The position numbers were made by a program, and so were the translations under genes. From Cellulomonas avistercoris (GTDB lineage: Bacteria; Actinomycetota; Actinomycetes; Actinomycetales; Cellulomonadaceae): a stretch of 64,000 nucleotides of DNA. Below the pieces are notes generated by a model. It was given only the letters and a program-made list of their open reading frames with translations. It was not told where the DNA came from and made no database searches. The stretch is taken from positions 34,528 through 98,527 of the forward strand of contig NZ_JACSQV010000012.1 of assembly GCF_014836445.1 (NCBI RefSeq), given 5' to 3'. Shown in pieces: positions 1 through 8,375 of this stretch; position 1 is the first letter of the stretch, and the number at the start of each line of letters is the position of its first letter.

Positions 1-279
1 GAGTTCCCCCGCCTGCGCGCGGGCGCCGAGACGCCCGGGCGCCACGAGGTCGGGTCGTCGGTGTGGCAGGTGTTCGAGGGCGAGGGCACGGTCGTGCTGG
101 GGGGCACGGAGCACCGCGTCGAGACCGGCGACCTGTTCGCCGTCCCCTCCTGGGTGCCGTGGTCGCTGCACGCCGACAGCCAGTTCGACCTCTTCCGGTT
201 CACCGACGGCCCGATCATCGACCGGCTGCAGTTCGCGCGCACCTACGTGCCGGGGCAGCGCAACGAGGACCTCGCGTGA
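1..279 (+). CDS. Gentisate 1,2-dioxygenase, C-terminal cupin (5' end outside window)
   Basis: The reading frame is open from base 1, so only the last 92 residues are present. They form a cupin barrel half with the segment SSVWQVFEGEGTVVLGG and the late motif VPSWVPWSLHA, typical of the C-terminal cupin of gentisate 1,2-dioxygenase, a non-haem iron enzyme that opens gentisate to maleylpyruvate. The stop overlaps the GTG start of the next gene by four bases (GTGA), and the next two genes encode the following two pathway enzymes, which supports the call strongly. Without the N-terminal iron-binding cupin I cannot exclude the related 1-hydroxy-2-naphthoate or salicylate dioxygenases. Confidence 0.75.
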   Translation, partial: EFPRLRAGAETPGRHEVGSSVWQVFEGEGTVVLGGTEHRVETGDLFAVPSWVPWSLHADSQFDLFRFTDGPIIDRLQFARTYVPGQRNEDLA

Positions 280-1130
280 GGCTGGGCACGCTGCGCCTCG
301 CCGCCCCCGGCGAGGCGCCGACGGCGACCGTCGCCGTGCGGGTCGACGAGCGCGAGGCCGTCGAGCTGCCCGGGGTGGCCGACGTCGGCGCGCTGCTCGC
401 GGGTGCCGACTGGCGGGAGCGAGCCGCGGCCGCGGACGGACGACGGCACGCGCTCGCGGACCTCGAGCCGCGGGCCTGGGCGCCGCCCGTGCTGCGGCCG
501 TCGAAGATCGTGTGCGTCGGGCTGAACTACCGCAACCACATCCTCGAGATGGGGCGCGAGCTCCCCGCGCACCCGACGCTGTTCGCGAAGTACCCCGAGG
601 CGCTCGTCGGGCCGTACGACCCGATCGTGCTGCCCGCGCACGCGGCCGACGCGGTGGACTGGGAGGGTGAGGTCGCCGTCGTCGTCGGCGCGACCGCCCG
701 GCGGCTCGACGAGGCCGCCGCGCGCGCCGCGATCGCCGGGTACGCGGTCCTCAACGACGTCACGATGCGCGACTACCAGTACCGCACCGCGCAGTGGCTG
801 CAGGGCAAGACGTTCGAGGCGACGACGCCGTTCGGCCCCTGGCTCACGGTGGCCGGGGCCGGGCCGCTGACGGGCGACCTGCGTACCGTCGTCGACGAAA
901 AGCAGGTGCAGCACACCGCGGTCGACGACATGGTCTTCGGCCCGGCTGCGCTCGTCGCGTACGTCTCGCAGATCCTCACGCTGCACCCGGGCGACGTCAT
1001 CGCGACAGGCACGCCGGGCGGCGTCGGGCACGCCCGCACGCCCCCGCGCTACCTGCGGCCGGGGCACGTGCTCACGACGTCGGTGACGGGGCTCGGCGAG
1101 CTCCGCAACGACGTCGTCGCGGAGGCCTGA
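276..1130 (+). CDS. Fumarylacetoacetate hydrolase family; likely fumarylpyruvate hydrolase
   Basis: This 284-residue protein begins at a GTG that overlaps the preceding stop. It has the FAH-family core: VGLNYRNH, then an acidic metal-binding stretch DWEGEVAVVVG, NDVTMRDYQ, the KTFEATTPFGPW loop, and LHPGDVIATGTPGGVG near the end. In the gentisate pathway this family hydrolyses fumarylpyruvate to fumarate and pyruvate in the cytosol with a divalent metal. Its position between the dioxygenase and a mycothiol-dependent isomerase fits that step. A diketo-acid hydrolase of another meta-cleavage route is the alternative. Confidence 0.82.
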   Translation: MRLGTLRLAAPGEAPTATVAVRVDEREAVELPGVADVGALLAGADWRERAAAADGRRHALADLEPRAWAPPVLRPSKIVCVGLNYRNHILEMGRELPAHPTLFAKYPEALVGPYDPIVLPAHAADAVDWEGEVAVVVGATARRLDEAAARAAIAGYAVLNDVTMRDYQYRTAQWLQGKTFEATTPFGPWLTVAGAGPLTGDLRTVVDEKQVQHTAVDDMVFGPAALVAYVSQILTLHPGDVIATGTPGGVGHARTPPRYLRPGHVLTTSVTGLGELRNDVVAEA

Positions 1131-1131
1131 C

Positions 1132-1872
1132 GTGGCGGCGCGGACCGACCGCACCACGGATCCGGAGCTCCGAGCGGCACTGCTGCTGGCCCGCCGCGGG
1201 CAGGCGTACTTCTCCCGCAAGCTCAACGAGCTCGGCAACGACGAGCTCGACGCGCCGTCCCTCGTGCCCGGGTGGACCCGCCGGCACGTCGTCGCGCACG
1301 TCGGGCTCAACGCGCGGGCGCTGACCCGCCTCACGGGGTGGGCGGCGACGGGCGTCGAGACGCCGATGTACGCGTCGCGCGAGGAGCGGGACGCCGAGAT
1401 CGCGTACGGCGCGACGCAGCCGGCCCGCGCGCTGCGGAACCTGTCCGCGCACGCCGCCGTGCACCTCGACGTCGAGTGGCGCGACCTGGCGCCCGACGCC
1501 TGGGCCGCGCCCGTCCGCACCGCGCTCGGGCGCACGGTGCCGGCGAGCGAGACGGTGTGGATGCGCACGCGCGAGGTCTGGGTGCACGCGGTCGACCTCG
1601 ACAACGGCGCGTCGTACCGGCAGTTCCCGCCCGAGCTCGTCGACGCACTGCTCGCGGACGTGACGCGGATGTGGCACTCACGCCCCGGCGAGGGTGAGGT
1701 CCCCGTGCTGGAGCCCACCGACCGGCCCGTGGCGCGCGACGGCGACGACGGGTCCGTGCGCGTGCGCGGCCGCGCCGCCGACCTTGCCCGCTGGGCGACC
1801 GGCCGCGGCGGCGAGCGCCTGCTGACGACGCCGGACGGCTCCCCGGTCCCCGCCCCACCACGCTGGCTCTGA
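1132..1872 (+). CDS. Mycothiol-dependent maleylpyruvate isomerase family protein
   Basis: The 246-residue protein starts at GTG one base after the preceding stop. The N-terminal DinB/MDMPI four-helix domain is shown by VPGWTRRHVVAHVGLNARAL and by the downstream TREVWVHAVDL; the His of HVVAHVG and the Glu and His of REVWVH match the metal ligands of characterised mycothiol-dependent maleylpyruvate isomerase. A short C-terminal domain follows (about residues 170-246). It would convert maleylpyruvate to fumarylpyruvate with mycothiol, completing a three-gene gentisate operon. Mycothiol use is itself an actinobacterial marker. Confidence 0.85.
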   Translation: MAARTDRTTDPELRAALLLARRGQAYFSRKLNELGNDELDAPSLVPGWTRRHVVAHVGLNARALTRLTGWAATGVETPMYASREERDAEIAYGATQPARALRNLSAHAAVHLDVEWRDLAPDAWAAPVRTALGRTVPASETVWMRTREVWVHAVDLDNGASYRQFPPELVDALLADVTRMWHSRPGEGEVPVLEPTDRPVARDGDDGSVRVRGRAADLARWATGRGGERLLTTPDGSPVPAPPRWL

Positions 1873-1889
1873 ACCGCGCGTCCGCGGAT

Positions 1890-1929
1890 GTGGGCACTTC
1901 TTCGCACCGCGATCAAGGAAAGTGGGCAC
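1890..1929. promoter_or_regulatory. Paired GTGGGCAC motifs upstream of marR (candidate operator)
   Basis: Two copies of GTGGGCAC lie at 1890-1897 and 1922-1929, 32 bp apart, which is about three helical turns. Each is itself a short inverted repeat, GTG-GG-CAC, with flanks ATGTG and CACAT. They sit in the 119-bp gap between the gentisate operon and marR, where an autoregulatory MarR site would be expected. The role is inferred. Confidence 0.35.
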
Positions 1930-1991
1930 ATACGTGACCTCTTCGCCCCCAGGTCATCGCCTCGGGGGATGTCGGCTGCCACCATGACCGG

Positions 1992-2438
1992 GTGACCGAC
2001 CCGATCGACCTCGCGCACCACACGGGCTACCTCGTCCGCCGGACGCAGCAGGCGCACCTCGCCGCCTGGGCGCAGGAGGTCGGGGCGCGGCTGACGAACG
2101 TGCAGTTCGGCGTGCTCAACGTCCTGCGCACGCGCGGGGAGGCGAGCCAGCGCGACCTCTGCGACGACCTCGACCTGGACAGGTCGACGATCGCCGGGCT
2201 CGTCGCGCGGCTGGAGGCCCGTGAGCTGGTCGCGCGCGTGCGGGCCGAGGCGGACCGACGACGCAACGTCGTGCGCCTCACCGACGAGGGGCTCGCGGTG
2301 CTCGCCGAGCTGGTCCCGGCCGCCGCGCGCGTGGACGACGTCCTGACCTCCGCGCTGACCCGCCAGGAGCGCGAGACGCTGCAGGCGCTGCTCACGAAGA
2401 TCCTGGTGGAGGGCCGGGCGACCACGACGGAGGACTGA
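1992..2438 (+). CDS. MarR family transcriptional regulator
   Basis: This 148-residue cytosolic DNA-binding protein has the MarR winged helix: LTNVQFGVLNVLRTRGEASQRDLCDDL leads into the recognition helix LDLDRSTIAGLVARLEA, and the wing RAEADRRRNVVRLTDEG follows. It begins with GTG at 1992; a weak -10 (CACCAT) ends six bases upstream. It follows the gentisate operon on the same strand, so it is a plausible aromatic-acid-responsive repressor of that operon, but the effector is unknown. Confidence 0.85.
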   Translation: MTDPIDLAHHTGYLVRRTQQAHLAAWAQEVGARLTNVQFGVLNVLRTRGEASQRDLCDDLDLDRSTIAGLVARLEARELVARVRAEADRRRNVVRLTDEGLAVLAELVPAAARVDDVLTSALTRQERETLQALLTKILVEGRATTTED

Positions 2439-2487
2439 TCCCCGGCGAGACGGCCCGCCGGGGACCGTGGCCTGGCAGAGTCCACGC

Positions 2488-3228
2488 ATGGTCCTCTACG
2501 ACGCCATCGGCCGGACGTACACCGCCACCCGCCAGGCAGACCCCCGCATCGCCGCGCAGATCGACCGGGCGCTCCAGGGCGCGTCGACCGTCGTGAACGT
2601 CGGCGCCGGCACCGGGTCCTACGAGCCGCCGACCACCGTCGTCGCCATCGAGCCGAGCAGGACGATGATCGACCAGCGCCCCGCCGGGGCCGCCCCGGTC
2701 CTGTGCGCGGTCGCGGAGTCGATCCCCCTGGAGGACGACGCGGTGGACGCGGCCATGGCGGTCCTCACGGTGCACCACTGGACCGACCTGGAGCGCGGGA
2801 TCGCTGAGATGAAGCGGGTCGCACGTCGCCGCGTCGTGGTGCTGACGTTCGACGAGACCGTGACCCGTGATTTCTGGCTGCTGCGCGACTACCTGCCCGC
2901 CGCACGCGAGCTCGACCGGGCGCACGCCGTCCCGATGGAGCGCCTCGTCGCGGCTCTCGGCCCGTGCGCGGTGGAGGCCGTCCCCGTGCCCCACGACTGC
3001 GTCGACGGGTTCGCCGCCGCCTGGTGGAGGCGGCCCGCTGCCTACCTGGATCCGTCTGTCCGGGCGGGGATCTCGGTGCTGAGCCGGGTCGGCGACCCGG
3101 AGATCCGCCGAGGTCTGGAGCGGCTCGAGAGCGACATCGCGACGGGCGCGTGGGCCGAGAGATACGCCGAGCTGCTGGCGCTCGACGAGCTCGATGCCGG
3201 CTACCGTCTGATGACGCTCGACCTGTAG
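2488..3228 (+). CDS. Class I SAM-dependent methyltransferase
   Basis: The 246-residue protein has the methyltransferase fold: motif I is VVNVGAGTGSYEP, motif II ends VVAIEPS, and motif IV region reads DDAVDAAMAVLTVHHW. The architecture matches small UbiE/SmtA-like Methyltransf_11 proteins, and the substrate cannot be told. I chose ATG at 2488 over an in-frame GTG at 2467 because MVLYDAIGRTY is the usual N-terminus of the family and a weak -10 (CAGAGT) ends six bases before it. It appears to be monocistronic. Confidence 0.8.
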   Translation: MVLYDAIGRTYTATRQADPRIAAQIDRALQGASTVVNVGAGTGSYEPPTTVVAIEPSRTMIDQRPAGAAPVLCAVAESIPLEDDAVDAAMAVLTVHHWTDLERGIAEMKRVARRRVVVLTFDETVTRDFWLLRDYLPAARELDRAHAVPMERLVAALGPCAVEAVPVPHDCVDGFAAAWWRRPAAYLDPSVRAGISVLSRVGDPEIRRGLERLESDIATGAWAERYAELLALDELDAGYRLMTLDL

Positions 3229-3272
3229 AAGGAGCCGAAGGCGGTCAGGGAGCCGTCAGCGACGAGCGCCGG

Positions 3273-3278
3273 TAGCGT
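3273..3278 (+). promoter_or_regulatory. -10 hexamer TAGCGT of a likely leaderless promoter
   Basis: TAGCGT ends six bases before the ATG at 3285, so transcription would start at or next to the start codon. No convincing -35 is seen. Confidence 0.4.
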
Positions 3279-3284
3279 GGCTGG

Positions 3285-4055
3285 ATGCCAGCCGGAGACC
3301 CGCCGCGCCGTCTGCTCGAGTGGTACGCCGACCAGCCCCTGCTCCGGGCCGTCCTGCCGGGTGTCCTGCTCGTGGCTCTCGGCCTGCTCGTGTTCGGGGG
3401 CATGTTCGACGCGGTCCAGGAGCGCGACGACTTCTCCCTGTGGGACCGGCCGGTCCTGGAGTTCCTGGTGGGCGCCCGCAGCGACGTCCTCACCGCGGTC
3501 CTCGCCGCGCTCACCTTCGTCACCGGTCCGACCGTGCTGCCGGTCATCATCCTGGCCGCGTGCGTGGGCTGGGGCCTGTACGCGCGCGAGTGGTGGCGGC
3601 CGCTGCTGCTCGCCGGCGCCATGATCGCCTCCACGCTGCTCTCGCTGCTGGTCAAGGGCCTCGTCGCCCGGCCCCGACCGCCGGAGGAGACCATGTACAT
3701 CCCCGGCTCGGAGACGACCGGGTCGTTCCCGTCCGGCCACACCATCGGGACGGCGACCTTCCTGCTGGTCGCCGGGTACCTCGTGGCGAGCCGGCACCGC
3801 ACGCGCCGGGTCGTCGTCGGCTGGTTGGTCGTCGGCGCCGTCGGTGTCGCGGCGGTCGCGCTCAGCCGCCTGTACCTCGGCTACCACTTCCTGACGGACG
3901 TCGTCGCGGCGGCCGGTCTGGCCGTCGTCGTGGTCGGCGTCGTCACCGTCGTGGACCGGGTCCACGTGATGCGCGGCCTGCCGGCGAGCGAGCCGGAGCC
4001 CGGCTGGAGCCCGCAGCCGCCACCAGAGCTCACGCAGCCGTCGCCTGGTACCTAG
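3285..4055 (+). CDS. PAP2 superfamily membrane phosphatase
   Basis: A 256-residue polytopic membrane protein with about six hydrophobic segments. The three PAP2 signature motifs are in order: KGLVARPRP (C1), FPSGH (C2) and SRLYLGYHFLTD (C3), which carry the catalytic His and Asp. Members remove phosphate from lipid phosphates such as undecaprenyl pyrophosphate or phosphatidic acid on the outer face of the membrane. The exact lipid substrate is unknown. The Pro-rich tail after the last helix is probably cytosolic. Confidence 0.85.
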   Translation: MPAGDPPRRLLEWYADQPLLRAVLPGVLLVALGLLVFGGMFDAVQERDDFSLWDRPVLEFLVGARSDVLTAVLAALTFVTGPTVLPVIILAACVGWGLYAREWWRPLLLAGAMIASTLLSLLVKGLVARPRPPEETMYIPGSETTGSFPSGHTIGTATFLLVAGYLVASRHRTRRVVVGWLVVGAVGVAAVALSRLYLGYHFLTDVVAAAGLAVVVVGVVTVVDRVHVMRGLPASEPEPGWSPQPPPELTQPSPGT

Positions 4056-4181
4056 GGGGCGTCCAGGACCCCCGGGACGCGCGGGCGCCGACGCGGTCTC
4101 CCCGGTGACGCGCGGGTCGTCATCCGGGTGACGCGCGCGCCGGGAGGTCGTCGAGCCGCGTCGAACGGCCGATGCGCGGGG

Positions 4182-4604
4182 ATGAGCCCGTCCAGCCCCG
4201 ACGTCGCCCCGGGCGGCTCGCCGCAGCGCCCGCCGGGCGAGGCGGTGCCGTTCCGGGCGACCGCGATGGAGCGCCGACCGGTGGCCCCGTGGGTGCCCGA
4301 CCGTACGACGTACCGGCGCAGGCGCAGGCTCGCCGTCGTCGTGAGCGGGCTGCTCGCGGTCCCGTTCCTGTGGTGCGTCGCCGCGATGGTCGTGACCCTG
4401 TACCGCGGAGGCGACACCCGCCTCGGCATGGTGCCCTACGTCATGTCGCTCTATGCACTGGTCGTCGGTCTCCTCGTGGCAGTGCCGCTGTGGCGACGCG
4501 CACGCGACGCACGCCACGCGCTCCTGCCGCGCATCGACGACCTCCCGTCCGCTGTGTGCCACCGGGGCCTGGACGCGTCGGTCGAGCTGCCGCGCCGCTG
4601 GTGA
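4182..4604 (+). CDS. Hypothetical membrane protein with two transmembrane helices
   Basis: I do not recognise this 140-residue protein. A Pro-rich N-terminus (about 1-45) and a basic patch YRRRRRL precede two hydrophobic segments (about 50-72 and 86-106), followed by a short charged tail. The start at 4182 is chosen because the in-frame upstream ATG at 4128 adds only low-complexity Arg/Gly sequence. It converges on the ABC importer operon with an 11-base gap. The coding bias looks normal, so it is probably real. Confidence 0.5.
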   Translation: MSPSSPDVAPGGSPQRPPGEAVPFRATAMERRPVAPWVPDRTTYRRRRRLAVVVSGLLAVPFLWCVAAMVVTLYRGGDTRLGMVPYVMSLYALVVGLLVAVPLWRRARDARHALLPRIDDLPSAVCHRGLDASVELPRRW

Positions 4605-4615
4605 GGCCGGCCACG

Positions 4616-5422
4616 TCAGGACGGCGCCGCGACCGTCTCCCCGCGCTTCGCCCGCTGGATCTGCTCGTACACCTGCGTCCGCAGCTCGGTGAACCGCGGC
4701 ATCGCCCGCGTCGTCAGCTGGTCGCGCGCGGCGGGCAGGTCGATGGCCAGGTCCTGCTGCACGACCGTCGGTGAGCTCGACAGCATCAGCACGCGCTCGC
4801 CCAGGTACACGGACTCGTCGATGTCGTGCGTGACGAACAGGACGGTCACGCCCAGGTCCTGCCAGACGCGCCGCACGAGGTCCTCGAGGTCGGCGCGCGT
4901 CTGCGCGTCGACCGCGGCGAACGGCTCGTCCATCACGAGGATCTCGGGCTCGTAGGCCACGGCGCGCGCGATCGCGACGCGCTGCTGCATGCCGCCCGAG
5001 AGCTGCCACGGGTAGGTGTCGAGCGCGTGGCCGAGCCCGACCTCCTCGAGCGCCCGCTCGACCGCGGCGAGACGCTCGCGGCGCGGCACGCCCCGCGCCT
5101 TGAGCGGCAGCCCCACGTTGTCGCGCACGGTCAGCCACGGGTAGAGGCTGCGGCCGTACTCCTGGAACACCACGGCCATCTTCTTGGGCGGCGCGGTGAC
5201 CTCGGCGCCGTCGAGCGTGACCGAGCCGGCGGTGGGCGGCAGCAGGCCGGACAGGCACTTGAGCAGCGTCGTCTTGCCGCACCCGGACGGCCCGACGATG
5301 CAGACGAGCTCGCCGGGGCGCACGTCGAAGGTGATCGAGCCGATGGCCTCGACCGGTCCGGACGCGCCCTGGTAGGTCTTCTTCAGGTCCCGGACGGACA
5401 GCAGGGGCGTGTTCTCAGGCAC
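4616..5422 (-). CDS. ABC transporter ATP-binding protein, nitrate/sulfonate/taurine type (SsuB-like)
   Basis: This 268-residue ATPase begins at a GTG overlapping the end of the upstream permease by eight bases. Walker A is GPSGCGKTT, the signature [14 protein letters not shown], Walker B ILVMDEPFAAVD, and the switch VTHDIDE. It would energise the import system encoded just upstream on the same strand. The family includes SsuB, TauB and NrtD; in this aromatic-catabolic setting an aromatic acid or sulfonate is a reasonable cargo guess. Confidence 0.88.
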   Translation of the reverse strand: MPENTPLLSVRDLKKTYQGASGPVEAIGSITFDVRPGELVCIVGPSGCGKTTLLKCLSGLLPPTAGSVTLDGAEVTAPPKKMAVVFQEYGRSLYPWLTVRDNVGLPLKARGVPRRERLAAVERALEEVGLGHALDTYPWQLSGGMQQRVAIARAVAYEPEILVMDEPFAAVDAQTRADLEDLVRRVWQDLGVTVLFVTHDIDESVYLGERVLMLSSSPTVVQQDLAIDLPAARDQLTTRAMPRFTELRTQVYEQIQRAKRGETVAAPS

Positions 5423-6245
5423 GGGCGACCTCTCTCGAGCCGTGGTACCAGTGCAGGACCCGTCGTTCGACGAGCTGGAAGACGGCGGCGACGGCCACGC
5501 CGACGAGGCCGAGCAGCAGGATGCCGCTCCACATCTCGGCGACCATGTACTGCCGCTGGAAGTAGACGATCTGGTAGCCGAGCCCCGACGACGACGCGAA
5601 CATCTCCGAGATCACCATGAGGATGAGCCCGATCGACAGGGCCAGCCGCACGCCGGCCATGATCTGCGGGCTCGCGGCCGGCAGGACGACGTACCGGTAG
5701 GCCAGCAGGCCGCGCACCCGGTAGGACCGCGAGGTGTCGACCAGCACGGGGTCGGTCCCGCGCACGCCCTCGATGGTGTTGAGCAGGACGGGCCACACGC
5801 TGCCCGACACGATCACCGCGAGCTTCATGGTGTCGTCGATGCCGAGCAGCAGCATGAGGACGGGCACGAGCACCACCGGCGGGATGGCCCGGAAGAACTC
5901 GAGCATCGGCTCGAGCAGCGCGCGCAGCCACGGGGTCGCGCCGATCGCGGTGCCGACGACCACGCCGATGACGATCGACAGCAGGACGCCGACCGCGAAC
6001 CGGCCGAGGCTCGGCAGGACGTCGCGCACGAGGGTGTCCGGCGCGAGCCAGGTGCTCACGAAGGCCGTGAGCACGCGCGACGGCGGCGGGTAGTAGAGGT
6101 TCGTCGTCCCGCGGGTGGCCAGCGCCCAGGCGACGACGAGGAGCACGGGCAGCCCGACGGCGTACCCGAGCGACGCGAGCGCGCGACGCACCGCGGGCAC
6201 CGGACCCGGGTGCACCGGACCCGGGTGGACCGGAGCGGCGGGCAT
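5415..6245 (-). CDS. ABC transporter permease, SsuC/TauC type
   Basis: The 276-residue membrane protein has about six helices after a Pro-rich N-terminus containing the tandem HPGPVHPGPV. The cytoplasmic coupling (EAA) loop lies around VRGLLAYRYVVLPAASPQ. The ATG at 6245 shares one base with the stop of the neighbouring permease (TGATG), so the two are translationally coupled. The two permeases are paralogous, ending in nearly the same sequence (VERRVLHWYHGS versus VERRVLHWHPSV), and probably form a heterodimeric channel. Confidence 0.87.
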   Translation of the reverse strand: MPAAPVHPGPVHPGPVPAVRRALASLGYAVGLPVLLVVAWALATRGTTNLYYPPPSRVLTAFVSTWLAPDTLVRDVLPSLGRFAVGVLLSIVIGVVVGTAIGATPWLRALLEPMLEFFRAIPPVVLVPVLMLLLGIDDTMKLAVIVSGSVWPVLLNTIEGVRGTDPVLVDTSRSYRVRGLLAYRYVVLPAASPQIMAGVRLALSIGLILMVISEMFASSSGLGYQIVYFQRQYMVAEMWSGILLLGLVGVAVAAVFQLVERRVLHWYHGSREVARA

Positions 6246-7194
6246 CAGGCGACCCCTTCCCGGCGCACCGACGGGTGCCAGTGCAGGACCCGGCGCTCGA
6301 CGAGCCGCGTGACGAGGTTGACGAGCAGCCCCAGCAGGCCGGTGACCAGCACGAGCGCGTACAGGCCAGGTGCGTCGGGCGCGGAGCGGTACACGTCGAT
6401 CTGCCGGCCGATGCCGGGGTTGCCGATCACCAGCTCGGCCGTGATGGTCAGGACCAGGGCGATCGACGCCGCGAGCCGGAACCCCGTGATGACGTAGGGC
6501 AGCGCGGTCGGCAGGACGACGTGCCGCAGCCGCTGCAGCCGCCCGAGGCCGAAGCTGCGGGCCGTGTCGTCGGCGACGGTGTCGACGTCCCCGACGCCGT
6601 ACAGGACCTGGATGAACACCTGCCAGAACGGTGCGTAGACGACGATCACCAGCGCGGCCTCGCGCGAGAGCCCGGCCACCAGGACCGCGAGCGGGATGAT
6701 CGCGACCGACGGGATGGGCCGCAGGAACTCCACGGTGCTGTGGGTCGCGCGGCGCAGGAACGGCACGAGACCGATGACCGCACCGGCGACGACGGCCGCG
6801 GCGACCGCGATGAGCAGCCCGAGCGCCCACGTCACCACGGTGTCGCCGAGGGCCGACCAGAAGCGGGGCTCGCCGAGCTCGGTGACCAGCCGCGCCGCCG
6901 TCGTCGAGAACCGCGGCAGGTACGCCGGGTTGACGACCTCGGCCCACGCGACGAGCTCCCAGGTGAGCGCGAAGCCCGCGACCCCGAGGGTGCCGAGCAC
7001 CGCGGGGCCGCCGGCACGCGGCGCGGTGCGGCGGGCACCCGCCCGGGCACCGGCCCCGGACCGGGGCCCGGGGGGGGCGGCCCCGGGGGCCGGGCCGGGG
7101 CCCGGGGGGGGGCGCGCGCGCCGCGTCCTGCAGGACGGCCCCGGGGGGCGCCGCCCCGGGGCCCCGGACCGGTCACCGTGTCGGTCAGCTGCAT
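6245..7194 (-). pseudogene. ABC transporter permease, SsuC/TauC type, with frame break in the N-terminal G-tract
   Basis: The conserved permease body (252 codons, 6245-7000) reads from LGTLGVAGFALTWELVAWAEVV to the stop and is intact, with the coupling loop LGRLQRLRHVVLPTALPY. The natural start appears to be the ATG at 7194 (MQLTDTVTG), which makes a TGATG overlap with the binding-protein stop, just as at the next gene junction. That frame runs through a Pro/Gly/Arg-rich stretch and is one frame off from the body, so a single-base change in the G-runs at 7070-7077 or 7104-7112 separates them. Either a sequencing error or a real lesion; translation from GTG at 7000 is the fallback. Confidence 0.7.
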
Positions 7195-8186
7195 CAGTCG
7201 ATGACGACGAGCGTGTCGAGGTCCGGGGCCTGGTCGAAGAACTCGTGCTCGACGGCGAGGTCCGCGAGGCCCTGGAGCACGTCGCGGTCGACCTCGGTCG
7301 AGAACTGCGGGAGCCGGAGGTTCGCGGCGGCCGGCTCGGGCAGCGACATCTCGTCGACGAGCGCCTGGCGGACGGCCTCGTCGTTGTCCGCGGCCCACGC
7401 GAACGCGGCGGTGAAGGCCTCGCGCACGGCGTCGACCAGCTCGGGGTCGTCGGCCACCGTCGCGCCGGTCGTCTGCAGGACGAGGGTCGGCAGGCCGGGC
7501 AGCACCGACTGGTAGGGGTCGACGACGCGGGCGCCGCCGGCGCCGACGATGATCGAGACGAACGGCTCGGGCACCCACGCGGCGTCGATGTTGCCGGCCT
7601 CGAGCTGCGCCTGCGCGTCGGGGAACGCGACCTCGACGAACTCGATGGTGCCGGGGTCCCCGCCGTCCTCCTCGACCGCCGCCATGATCGTCAGGTCGCC
7701 GGCCGCGCCGAGCGAGTTCACCGCGACCTTCTTGCCCGCGAGGTCGGCGGGCGTCGTGATGTCGCTGCCGGCGCCCACGACGACCGAGTTGATGTCGTCG
7801 CCCTCGGTCAGGCTCTGCGCGTAGTTCCCGACGATCTTGACGTCGAGACCCTGCAGGCTCGCGCGCATGGCACCGAACGGCTGCCCGACGGAGAAGTCGA
7901 TGTCGCCGTTGACGAGTGCGGGCATGGCCTGGGCCCCGCCCTGGATCGGCTGGACCGTGACATCGAGCCCGTGCTCGGCGAAGACGCCGGCCTCCACGGC
8001 CGCCCACAGCGGGGCCGTCTCGCTGATGCTCAGCGCCCCGATCGTGACGGCGCGGGGGTTGTCGGCGTCCGGTGCGGCCGACGACTCGCTCCCGCCGCCG
8101 GGCGCCGGGTCGGACGAGGAGCACGCGGCCAGTCCGATCGACAGTGCCGCGACGAGCGCCGCGACGAGAGCGGGACGTCGGTTCAT
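7194..8186 (-). CDS. ABC transporter substrate-binding lipoprotein, SsuA/NMT1 family
   Basis: The 330-residue protein has a lipoprotein signal: a basic start, a hydrophobic core and lipobox LAAC with Cys22, followed by a Ser/Gly/Pro-rich spacer. The mature part contains VTIGALSISETAPLWAAVEA and GLDVTVQPIQGG, typical of the SsuA/TauA/NMT1 type II binding fold. It would capture the ligand outside the membrane for the two permeases and ATPase that follow. A good purine-rich ribosome site (GAGGACC) precedes the ATG. It is the first gene of the importer operon. Confidence 0.87.
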   Translation of the reverse strand: MNRRPALVAALVAALSIGLAACSSSDPAPGGGSESSAAPDADNPRAVTIGALSISETAPLWAAVEAGVFAEHGLDVTVQPIQGGAQAMPALVNGDIDFSVGQPFGAMRASLQGLDVKIVGNYAQSLTEGDDINSVVVGAGSDITTPADLAGKKVAVNSLGAAGDLTIMAAVEEDGGDPGTIEFVEVAFPDAQAQLEAGNIDAAWVPEPFVSIIVGAGGARVVDPYQSVLPGLPTLVLQTTGATVADDPELVDAVREAFTAAFAWAADNDEAVRQALVDEMSLPEPAAANLRLPQFSTEVDRDVLQGLADLAVEHEFFDQAPDLDTLVVID

Positions 8187-8303
8187 GGGGGGTCCTCAAT
8201 TCTCCGTTGAATCTCGGGTCACGGGCGGTCAGCGCCGCGCGCCGTCGGGACCGACCAGCGCTCGAACCATGCATGACACTCGTCCAGCAATCGTGCAGTC
8301 GAA

Positions 8304-8317
8304 TGTCACATGTGTCA
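8304..8317. promoter_or_regulatory. Near-palindrome around CACATGTG between the importer and paaX-like gene
   Basis: The sequence TGTCACATGTGTCA has a perfect 8-bp core (8307-8314) and lies in the 189-bp divergent gap between the binding protein and a PaaX-family regulator. The position suits an operator that controls both directions. The binding protein is not identified. Confidence 0.3.
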
Positions 8318-8362
8318 ATGATCCGGAACCGCCCGACCCCGGTCGGTGACCGGCCTCCGTGC

Positions 8363-8368
8363 GAGAAT
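8363..8368 (+). promoter_or_regulatory. -10 hexamer GAGAAT, likely leaderless promoter of the paaX-like gene
   Basis: GAGAAT ends seven bases before ATG 8376 and supports that start over an upstream in-frame GTG. It is a weak match to consensus. Confidence 0.3.
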
Positions 8369-8375
8369 CGCGCGC

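Noticed and set aside
3201..5282. A long minus-strand open frame (693 codons) across the PAP2 and transporter genes
   Set aside because: It is rich in Arg, Asp, His and Pro, has no family motif, and lies antisense to the PAP2 gene and out of frame with the ABC ATPase.
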